Origin: an uncultured Acetatifactor sp.
Lineage (GTDB): Bacteria > Bacillota > Clostridia > Lachnospirales > Lachnospiraceae
DNA: 5,458 nt
NCBI GenBank assembly: GCA_910578995.1
Contig: CAJTSY010000190.1
Coordinates: 1-5,458 of the forward strand
Reading direction: 5' to 3'
Shown: one piece after another, positions 1 through 5,458 of the stretch
How positions within the stretch are numbered: position 1 is the stretch's first letter
Layout of the letters: every line of letters begins with the position of its first letter
Translations under genes and position numbers: made by a program
Notes under the pieces: model-generated
Database searches by the model: none
What the model was told of the DNA's origin: nothing
Seen by the model: only the letters and a program-made list of their open reading frames with translations

Positions 1-843
1 TGGGATGAATCGCAGAAGAACACTTCCAGGACAATGACCATGATGAAAAGTGCGGTTGCAACCAATACGACAGCCATGTCGAACAAAATGGGCAGCAGCC
101 TTGCTCAGATGAGGGGGAACATAAGCAATTTCTCCATGAATGCAAAATCCCTATGGTCAAACACATATGACAACATGAAGATGAAGAACACCACATCATG
201 GAACGATATATCCAGGGTTTCAGGTAATGGCGTGCGCAGCATGAATAACACGATTTCATCCGGAATGAGCCAGACAAAGAACACATGGGGAAGTATATGG
301 GATGCAATGTTCGGAAAGGTAAGCGGTGTACTTGGAAGCATCCAGGGGGCTGTATCATCTGCAATGAATGCCATATCGGGAATGATAAGCGCGATTAACG
401 GAGCCCTTGACAGCCTGTTCGCGAAAGCGAATTCTGCAAGCAAGATATCGGTCTCACCAAAAGGGGGAGGCTCCGGGAATAAGATTCCTACACCAGGCAG
501 TCCCAAAATGAAAGCAGCAGCTCCCTATGCAGAGGCGGCTTTTGCGGCCCTGGCAAATACTCCGATTCCCGGGTATGCAAATGGACAGGTGATACCTACA
601 AGCATGAAGAGGCACCTGGCAATCCTGGGGGACAATACCCGGGAGACGGAAGTGGTGTCGCCGCTGTCCACAATCGAACAGGCCGTCGAAAACGCCCTTC
701 GGAGAAACGGCGGAGTGGGCGGCGTAAAAGAAATGACCATAAAAATCCCGGTGGAAATAGACGGTATGGTGCTGTTTGAACTTATGAAAAAACTTGACCT
801 TGAAGAGTGGAACAGAACCGGCCGGCCGTCATTCCAAATGTAG
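1..843 (+). CDS. Phage tape measure protein, C-terminal part (5' end outside window)
   Basis: The frame is open from the first base and stops at TAG 841-843, giving the last 280 residues. Tape measure proteins fill the tail tube lumen, set tail length, and are ejected ahead of the DNA. Residues about 12-104 are polar, helical, Met-rich and Cys-free, with Trp at 1, 52, 67, 96 and 100. Residues about 105-140 are rich in Gly, Ala, Ser and Ile/Val/Leu and could form a membrane-active or packing helix. A Gly/Pro/Ser/Lys linker (about 144-162) leads to a C-terminal domain with the motif PGYANGQVIP, then a LAILGDN stretch and a PLSTIEQAV helix. That pattern (ANG-VIP ... LAILGD ... PL-TI) recurs at the C-terminus of tape measure proteins of Gram-positive siphoviruses. 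The next genes are tail-tip genes, which fits. The full length is unknown because most of the protein lies upstream. Confidence 0.86.
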   Translation, partial: WDESQKNTSRTMTMMKSAVATNTTAMSNKMGSSLAQMRGNISNFSMNAKSLWSNTYDNMKMKNTTSWNDISRVSGNGVRSMNNTISSGMSQTKNTWGSIWDAMFGKVSGVLGSIQGAVSSAMNAISGMISAINGALDSLFAKANSASKISVSPKGGGSGNKIPTPGSPKMKAAAPYAEAAFAALANTPIPGYANGQVIPTSMKRHLAILGDNTRETEVVSPLSTIEQAVENALRRNGGVGGVKEMTIKIPVEIDGMVLFELMKKLDLEEWNRTGRPSFQM

Positions 844-844
844 G

Positions 845-851
845 AAGGAGG
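845..851 (+). promoter_or_regulatory. Ribosome binding site of the small tail protein gene
   Basis: AAGGAGG lies five bases upstream of ATG 857, directly after the tape measure stop. It decides the start: an in-frame ATG at 794 would overlap the tape measure gene by 50 bases and has no comparable site upstream. Confidence 0.85.
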
Positions 852-856
852 GAGGC

Positions 857-1261
857 ATGGCATACGAAAGGTATCTGTTTCAGTTCGGGGATTTCGTGTT
901 CCCCATGAAGTACATAAAATGGGACAGCTACGACAACGCCCCGGGACAGCGCCAGAGCCTTGACGCATACACGGACGAGAACGGCGTGACCCATGACAAT
1001 GCCCTGGAGCATTCCAAGACGGAGATCAAGTTTATCACCCTCCCCATGTGGCAGAGAAACTGGGAAGTGCTTATGTGGAACATGGTTCGGAACTACATTA
1101 ATTTTAGCGCCAGGGATGCCATGTGTGTGTATTTTGATTTTGAGACCTGCCAGTATAAAACAGGGCACTTTTACTTCGACAAGAGCTTCCGGGCAAGCGC
1201 AAACGAAATAAACGGAAAGTTGCGGTATAACGAAGCTACATGGACATTTATTGAGTATTAA
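857..1261 (+). CDS. Small distal-tail-type phage protein (Dit position)
   Basis: This 134-residue protein sits between the tape measure and Tal genes, the slot of the distal tail protein (Dit), which forms the ring joining the tube to the tip. The start at 857 is chosen for its AAGGAGG site. The protein is aromatic-rich and probably mostly beta: an opening strand (FQFGDFVFP), a segment around residues 35-50 reading LDAYTDENGVTHDNAL, a Trp-rich helix (W65, W69, W74), then strands around CVYFDFE (90-96) and YKTGHFYF (100-107), ending in WTFIEY. The L-x-x-Y-x-D-x-x-G-x-x-H pattern and the closing F-I-x-Y recall a small tail protein family common in Clostridia prophages, which I believe is catalogued as DUF6711; I could not check this. 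It is shorter than classical Dit proteins, which usually exceed 200 residues. The tail role is inferred mainly from position; a tail completion protein is an alternative. Confidence 0.6.
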   Translation: MAYERYLFQFGDFVFPMKYIKWDSYDNAPGQRQSLDAYTDENGVTHDNALEHSKTEIKFITLPMWQRNWEVLMWNMVRNYINFSARDAMCVYFDFETCQYKTGHFYFDKSFRASANEINGKLRYNEATWTFIEY

Positions 1262-1262
1262 T

Positions 1263-1266
1263 GGAG
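1263..1266 (+). promoter_or_regulatory. tal: Ribosome binding site selecting the Tal start at 1272
   Basis: GGAG lies five bases before ATG 1272. It favours that start over the in-frame TTG at 1251, which overlaps the preceding gene by 11 bases and has no purine-rich site before it. The site begins two bases after the preceding TAA stop, so ribosomes ending there could reinitiate, giving translational coupling (inference). Confidence 0.65.
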
Positions 1267-1271
1267 ACGCC

Positions 1272-3683
1272 ATGGTTGACTACAAATATGCTGATCTGTT
1301 TTATCGGGAGAATACAGATAAACAGGCAAAAATTGAATACAGCGGCGGGGTAATGACAAACACAGAGCTTTTCCAGAACAGTGAGGTACTGACAGAAAGC
1401 TTATGTTCTGAAAAGGAGCTCCGGTTCGGATGCTGCGAGGCAGCTTCCTTTAAATTTAAGGTGGCCAACATTGTAAAGCCAATGACGGGCGAAGCAGTCA
1501 CATTCAGTATTGTGGTCAATCACCACGAAACGGATCCTTTTCTGGTCGGCAGATACAAGGTGGCATCCGACAAAGAGACGGCTGACCGCAGGTGCCGGGA
1601 GATTGTGGCCTATGACGTCATGTACGACATTTTGAACACTGACATGGCTGCATGGTACAACTCTATTCTGCCGGAGGAAAGCAGCGCCGTTACCCTGCGG
1701 CAGTTCCGGAAAGACTTTATCCGCCATTTCGGGATGGCGGAGGTGGTGCCACAGGGCGGACTTGTCAACGACGGCATGACCGTGGAGCGGACTATCAACC
1801 CGGAGCAGATCAGCGGGAAGGACATCATCACTGCAATCTGCGAGATTAACGGCTGCTTCGGGCATATAGGCCGGGACGGGAAATTTCATTACATATACCT
1901 CCCCCAGGCAATTGAGGGGCTGTATCCGGCAAACGACCTGTACCCCGACCATGCCCCAGAGTGGATGGCACAAGCGAAGACTGGGCACCTGTATCCCCAG
2001 TCTCCGAATTCCACCCGGATGGGTACAGGAAGATACATTAAATGTGAGTACGAGGATTATGCCACGAAGCGGATTGCAAAACTGCAAATCCGGCAGAAGG
2101 AAAATGATATCGGAGCAGTATGGCCGGAGGAAGATGCAATCGACAGCGACAACTGCTATATCATCGAGGATAACTTCCTGGTATACGGAAAATCCCACGG
2201 GGAGCTTGCGGTGATAGCAGAAAATGTTTTCAGCAGGATCACAGACATCGTATACCGCCCCTTTAGTGCAACATGTGTCGGGACCCCTTGTATGGAAGTC
2301 GGCGACCCGGTGCGTTTCCTGACAAAATATAAGATTGTGGAGTCGTACATCCTGAAGCGTACCATGAAGGGAATCCAGGCCCTGAGGGATACCTACACTG
2401 CGGACGGAGTGGAGCAGTATGCGGAGAAGCTGAACGGTGTACAGAAATCCATTGTACAGCTGAAGGGAAAAACCAATACCCTGGAGCGGAACATTGACGA
2501 AACCCGGCTTGAAATGAAGGACATGGGGGAAGGGCTGTCCAACACCATATCTGCCACTGCAGGGGAAATCCGCGGGGAACTGCAGAATGCAAAAGCAGGC
2601 CTGGAAAACCAGATATCTGTCACGGCGAAAGGCCTGGAAGCAAGCATAAGGGATACCAAAAGCAGCCTGGAAACAACAATCGGCGCCACTGCGGAAGGGA
2701 TAAAGTCGGAGGTATCCCAGACCTATGAGACAAAAGCCGGCGCGCAGACACAGTACAACTCCCTGTCCACCAGTATATTCCAGACACACCAGGAAATATC
2801 TGCGGAGGTAAACCGGGCAACGGCGGCGGAAGGAAATCTGTCATCGCAGCTGCAGCTCCTGGGAGGGCAGATCGTGCTGAAGGCGGATGCCAACGGGCGT
2901 ATGGTTTTGGTGGAGCTCAATGCAAATCCTGCAACGGGTTCCGAATTTAAAGTGGACGCTGACAACATAAGTCTAAGCGCAAATGATGTGATGAACCTGA
3001 TGGCCGGGGGAACCCTGAACCTGTCCGCGATGAACATAAGTATTACATCAAACAACTGGAGCGTGGATGCTCAGGGGAACATGGTATGCAACAACCTTTC
3101 GGCGGTGACTTTCACCGGGCAGGCAATCGATGACCTGAACAATGCGATTTTTAACTCCGAAACCATGAGGCGCATGCAGGAGATCGTCGACCTTTTTGAC
3201 AACCGGATGGTGACCATGGAGCAGCTCCTTTTTAATGATAAAGTGCTTTTTGACAGTCTTGACGACAAGAATGCCTACAAATGGGACTACACTTCCGGGC
3301 AGCCCAAATTTGTTCCAAACAGCGCCCTTGCGCCTTTTGTAATCATCGACGGGACCGGGTATACAAAATGCGTTGTGCGCGTTCAGGGGGAAATCTACGG
3401 AACCCCCGGGGGAGCCACGGTAAACAATTCCTACATCGCCATTGGATTCAGCAACGACTGGGAGTCACCCGACCTGGTAAAAGTGGTGCGGAAGTGGAAT
3501 GATGCCGCCGGAGGAAGCGGGCAGGACGGAGTTGCCTACAGGAAATGGTACAACGTGGTGCTTGACATGGAAAAGTTTACGGATAAAACGAAGCTGCCGC
3601 TGAACGTGTTTGCCACGGATTCGGCGATAAACGACGGAGGGGCAGTCCTCCGGTGCTCCAGGATATCACTTACGAACAATTAA
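1272..3683 (+). CDS. tal: Tail-tip protein Tal (prophage endopeptidase tail family) with C-terminal beta-sandwich
   Basis: This 803-residue protein follows the Dit-position gene. Tal proteins plug the tube end and form the hub contacting the cell. Residues 1 to about 375 look like the conserved hub domain of the prophage endopeptidase tail family: AAWYNSILPEESSAVTLRQF near 127-146, an EQISGKDIITAICEINGCFG block at 178-197 followed by DGKFHY, and PCMEVGD at 339-345. Residues about 381-530 are helical, with 22-residue repeats at 402-489. Residues about 533-612 carry alternating polar/hydrophobic strands (FKVDADNISLSAN, then WSVDAQGNM), as in beta-helical shafts of fibres and tail tips. A helix near 616-655 leads to a final domain (about 655-803) with a beta-sandwich look, W671 and W727, and the ending RISLTNN. 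I see no CHAP, lysozyme, amidase or NlpC/P60 motif, so despite the family name wall cleavage cannot be claimed. The C-terminal domain probably binds surface sugar or teichoic acid (inference). Confidence 0.85.
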   Translation: MVDYKYADLFYRENTDKQAKIEYSGGVMTNTELFQNSEVLTESLCSEKELRFGCCEAASFKFKVANIVKPMTGEAVTFSIVVNHHETDPFLVGRYKVASDKETADRRCREIVAYDVMYDILNTDMAAWYNSILPEESSAVTLRQFRKDFIRHFGMAEVVPQGGLVNDGMTVERTINPEQISGKDIITAICEINGCFGHIGRDGKFHYIYLPQAIEGLYPANDLYPDHAPEWMAQAKTGHLYPQSPNSTRMGTGRYIKCEYEDYATKRIAKLQIRQKENDIGAVWPEEDAIDSDNCYIIEDNFLVYGKSHGELAVIAENVFSRITDIVYRPFSATCVGTPCMEVGDPVRFLTKYKIVESYILKRTMKGIQALRDTYTADGVEQYAEKLNGVQKSIVQLKGKTNTLERNIDETRLEMKDMGEGLSNTISATAGEIRGELQNAKAGLENQISVTAKGLEASIRDTKSSLETTIGATAEGIKSEVSQTYETKAGAQTQYNSLSTSIFQTHQEISAEVNRATAAEGNLSSQLQLLGGQIVLKADANGRMVLVELNANPATGSEFKVDADNISLSANDVMNLMAGGTLNLSAMNISITSNNWSVDAQGNMVCNNLSAVTFTGQAIDDLNNAIFNSETMRRMQEIVDLFDNRMVTMEQLLFNDKVLFDSLDDKNAYKWDYTSGQPKFVPNSALAPFVIIDGTGYTKCVVRVQGEIYGTPGGATVNNSYIAIGFSNDWESPDLVKVVRKWNDAAGGSGQDGVAYRKWYNVVLDMEKFTDKTKLPLNVFATDSAINDGGAVLRCSRISLTNN
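2475..2738 (+). repeat. 22-residue tandem repeats in the Tal helical segment
   Basis: Within Tal, residues 424-445, 446-467 and 468-489 form three 22-residue copies of the pattern x-x-I-x-A/V-T-A-x-x-I/L, with acidic and Thr/Lys positions toward each end (ISATAGEI, ISVTAKGL, IGATAEGI). Residues 402-423 align as a weaker fourth copy, sharing about 7 of 22 residues with the next one. Hydrophobic positions (for example 426, 430, 433, 437, 444, 448) fit an 11-residue coiled-coil period better than a strict heptad. DNA copies have diverged and share only short blocks. Confidence 0.7.
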
Positions 3684-3687
3684 GGAG
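3682..3687 (+). promoter_or_regulatory. Ribosome binding site of the tail fibre gene, overlapping the Tal stop
   Basis: AAGGAG lies nine bases upstream of ATG 3697. Its first two bases are part of the Tal stop codon TAA (3681-3683), so termination and initiation signals share bases. This suggests coupled translation of Tal and fibre from one message. Confidence 0.8.
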
Positions 3688-3696
3688 ATAGAACAT

Positions 3697-5458
3697 ATGA
3701 ATAAATGCTATTACAGGATCGTCTGGGAAAATTATCCCAGTGACAAAACACCGCTGAATGAGCAGAACCTGAACAAAGTCGATGTGGCCACAGATGAGAT
3801 GGATAACCGAATTATCTCTTTGGATTCCACTAAATTTGACAAATCCGAGGCGCAGCTGCTTGTCAAGTACATAGAGTACGATGAGGATACTGGTGTTTTT
3901 AAGATTACCCACTATAACGGCGCAAGTTACACCATTGATACGCTCTTGGAAAAACTGGCCGTCAACTTTGACTACGACTACCAGACCCAGAAGCTTATCA
4001 TCACCCTGTCAGATGGAGAGGTCAAGTATGTGGATTTGTCCGCACTGCTCACCCAGTACGAATTTCTGGATTCCGGAACCGTGGCTTTTACCGTGGATTC
4101 CACCGGGAAGGTGACGGCGGATATCAAGGAAGGAAGCATCGAGGAAAGACACCTGCGGCCGGACTACCTGGCGGACATCAGGGTGGAGTCTGCGAAGGCG
4201 GAGGCCAGCGCGGCAGAAGCCGGGAAAAGCGAGGCGGCTGCAGCGGCAAGCCAGGCGGAATCCAAAAAGAGCGAGGATGCCGCAAAAGTGGCGGAATTGG
4301 CGGCTGCGGAATCCGCAGGGGAATCTGCAGACAGTGCGGCGGTATCCCTGGGGGAATCCGTAAAGGCAGCTGCGAGTGCGGCGGCGGCGAAGGAAAGCCA
4401 GGACGCAGCAATGATATCCGAAACAAATTCCGGGGTCAGCGCGGAAGCGGCAGAGGCAAGCAGCATTGCGGCAGCCGGAAGCGCAGGGGATGCGGCGCAG
4501 TCTGCGGAAGATGCGTCCGGGTTTGCGACGGAAGCGGAGTCCTTTACCCATGGCGGGACCGGCACCAGGGAAGGCGAGGACACGGACAATGCAGGGTACT
4601 ACTATGGGCAGACGAAGTACCTGGCGGAGCGTGTCAGCAATGCACTTATCTACATGGGGACAGTCACTTCAGCGCAGCTCCTGGCGATCACCGACGCGGA
4701 GCCGGGGGACACTTACAACATTTCCGATGAGTTTATCACTACGGACGCATTTAAGGAAGGCGCAGGGAGAATTGTGCCCATGGGGTCCAACGTCAGTCGG
4801 ACTGCGGACGGATACTGGGATGTCCTGGCAGGAACGCCGGTCACAGGCGTAAAAGGGGCGGCAGAGACCGTTTACAGAAAAGGCAATGTCAGCCTTACTC
4901 CCGAAAATATTGGGGCATTACCGATTGAAGGGGGAGAGTTGACTGGGGATTTGACCGTCGACGGAATGGTGCGTACAAAAAAAGGATTTGCAGCAATGTT
5001 TTCCATGCTTGGAATTGAAGGAACGCCAGGATGGATTGTTGCCGTTCAGTGGGTATTTAATGCAACTCCTTCCGGATATAAAAATTTTACGTTCGAAATC
5101 GACCTTGGGGGACGGGGAAGGTATGTTGCTGATAAAATATTTATTAAATATCCGAATTCAAACAGTAATAATGTTGACATAGAAGCAGTTTTGATGTATG
5201 GAGGAAATTATCTTGACCCACCGTATAGAGTTAAGAAGGTTTCTGACGGAACATATCATCTGATTGCAAAAAAGAACGAAGCGTGGGGCCGCGTAGATGT
5301 ACTGGATGTAAAAATACTGAACTCGCTTTTTCCAGAAACTCCAATCATAACATATCCCGGAATACAGCTTACGGAAGAGCCAGATTCAACCTGGATTACC
5401 CCGGTATACGGTGGGAAGATAGGGACTGCCGAAAAAGTTGAAAGTCCGGTTTATGGAA
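3697..5458 (+). CDS. Tail fibre / receptor-binding protein, N-terminal 587 residues (3' end outside window)
   Basis: The frame is open from ATG 3697 to the window end with no stop. The N-terminus carries ENYPSDKTPLNEQNLNKVD (11-29), the P-S-x-x-T-P-x-N-x-x-N-L-N-K pattern seen at the tail-anchoring end of many Firmicutes baseplate and fibre proteins. Residues about 58-160 form a beta-rich domain (YDEDTGVFKIT, IDTLLEKLAVNFDYD) ending in GSIEERHLRPDYLADI. An alanine-rich coil spans about 163-283, followed by GGTGTREGEDTDNAGYYYGQ (286-305), a linker common in Clostridia fibres. Residues about 317-398 form a small module (MGTVTSAQLL ... YWDVLAG ... VTGVKG), then SLTPENIGAL and GGELTGDLTV (399-421), the classic phage fibre repeat motif. 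From about 430 the sequence becomes strand-rich with Trp, Tyr and Gly, resembling a jelly-roll head, and the DNA becomes AT-rich. Role: host adsorption, probably as a trimer (inference). The neighbours fit a fibre or upper baseplate protein. Confidence 0.86.
   Translation, partial: MNKCYYRIVWENYPSDKTPLNEQNLNKVDVATDEMDNRIISLDSTKFDKSEAQLLVKYIEYDEDTGVFKITHYNGASYTIDTLLEKLAVNFDYDYQTQKLIITLSDGEVKYVDLSALLTQYEFLDSGTVAFTVDSTGKVTADIKEGSIEERHLRPDYLADIRVESAKAEASAAEAGKSEAAAAASQAESKKSEDAAKVAELAAAESAGESADSAAVSLGESVKAAASAAAAKESQDAAMISETNSGVSAEAAEASSIAAAGSAGDAAQSAEDASGFATEAESFTHGGTGTREGEDTDNAGYYYGQTKYLAERVSNALIYMGTVTSAQLLAITDAEPGDTYNISDEFITTDAFKEGAGRIVPMGSNVSRTADGYWDVLAGTPVTGVKGAAETVYRKGNVSLTPENIGALPIEGGELTGDLTVDGMVRTKKGFAAMFSMLGIEGTPGWIVAVQWVFNATPSGYKNFTFEIDLGGRGRYVADKIFIKYPNSNSNNVDIEAVLMYGGNYLDPPYRVKKVSDGTYHLIAKKNEAWGRVDVLDVKILNSLFPETPIITYPGIQLTEEPDSTWITPVYGGKIGTAEKVESPVYG
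4183..4545 (+). repeat. Alanine-rich coiled-coil segment of the tail fibre
   Basis: Fibre residues about 163-283 consist almost entirely of Ala, Glu, Ser, Lys, Gly and Asp, with recurring short units such as SAEAAEAS, AAESAGESA and GSAGDAAQSAED. This low-complexity pattern is typical of the trimeric rod in phage side-tail fibres. The DNA is built of GCG, GCA, GAA and AGC/TCC codons and is strongly G+C rich: a hand count gives about 66% over 4141-4320. The composition also creates long unbroken frames on the opposite strand that are not genes. Confidence 0.8.

Noticed and set aside
1251..1271. TTG at 1251 as the Tal start
   Set aside because: It overlaps the preceding gene and has no ribosome site; ATG 1272 has GGAG at proper spacing.
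1261..1347. ATG overlapping the preceding stop (TAATG), opening a 28-codon peptide
   Set aside because: It is out of frame with Tal and ends quickly. Its GGAG would lie within its own second codon, so it has no ribosome site of its own.
1401..2789. A 462-codon open frame on the minus strand opposite Tal
   Set aside because: It lies wholly opposite a well-supported gene, and the translation is rich in Cys, Arg, Leu and Pro with no domain I recognise and no good ribosome site. It is a by-product of the codon use of Tal.
3403..3412. Perfect palindrome CCCCCGGGGG
   Set aside because: It has no loop, lies inside Tal coding sequence (Thr-Pro-Gly-Gly) and has no T-run after it, so it is neither a terminator nor a credible operator.
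4009..4589. Overlapping minus-strand open frames of 180 and 141 codons opposite the fibre gene
   Set aside because: They arise from the alanine-rich repeat: reading GCG/GCA-type codons backwards avoids stops. The products are low-complexity Arg/Leu/Phe or Ala/Ser strings.
4466..5182. Plus-strand alternative-frame open stretches inside the fibre gene (4466-4852 and 4988-5182)
   Set aside because: They lack convincing ribosome sites and their translations look like out-of-frame peptide, while the fibre frame has recognisable motifs throughout.
4985..5458. Possible variable region of a diversity-generating retroelement in the fibre C-terminus
   Set aside because: No near-identical template repeat or reverse transcriptase is visible in the window, and no Ala/Asn-rich variable codon pattern with a C-type lectin end is seen. 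The gene end is missing, so this cannot be fully excluded.
1..5458. tRNA, CRISPR array, insertion sequence or attachment site
   Set aside because: The window is almost continuously coding with gaps of only 10-13 bases, and I saw no tRNA-like fold, regularly spaced direct repeats or terminal inverted repeats.

Overview
The window is a stretch of a tailed-phage or prophage genome: four genes packed head to tail on the + strand in the order tape measure protein, small distal-tail-type protein, tail-tip/endopeptidase-type protein (Tal) and tail fibre. This order is the conserved tail-tip module of long-tailed siphoviruses of Gram-positive hosts. Gaps between genes are 10 to 13 bases, each next start has a purine-rich Shine-Dalgarno sequence, and no promoter, terminator, RNA gene, insertion sequence, CRISPR array or attachment site was seen. 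Both ends of the window fall inside genes: the tape measure gene enters from the left without a start, and the fibre gene leaves on the right without a stop.

Host: the strong AGGAGG-type ribosome sites, moderate G+C, and the style of the Tal and fibre proteins suggest a temperate phage or prophage of a gut Clostridia bacterium, probably Lachnospiraceae or a relative. This is inference from family resemblance; no host gene is present.

Layout: 1-843 encodes the last 280 residues of the tape measure protein, with a Met-rich helical part, a Gly/Ala/Ser-rich hydrophobic stretch, a flexible linker and a conserved C-terminal domain. 857-1261 encodes a 134-residue protein in the distal-tail slot. 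1272-3683 encodes an 803-residue Tal: an N-terminal baseplate-hub domain, a helical segment with 22-residue repeats, a beta-rich shaft and a C-terminal beta-sandwich-like domain, with no recognisable wall-hydrolase module. 3697-5458 encodes the first 587 residues of a fibre: a tail-anchoring N-terminus, a 120-residue alanine-rich coil, conserved fibre linker modules, and an AT-rich C-terminal domain that looks acquired from another source.

Working together: the tape measure protein sets tail length and is expected to contact the tip complex at its C-terminus; the small protein and Tal form the distal tip through which DNA leaves; the fibre, and perhaps the Tal C-terminus, bind the cell surface. 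I see no novel defence, retroelement or regulatory system. The points most worth a second look are the composition break in the fibre gene, the repeat coil and non-enzymatic end of Tal, and the poorly characterised small tail protein.
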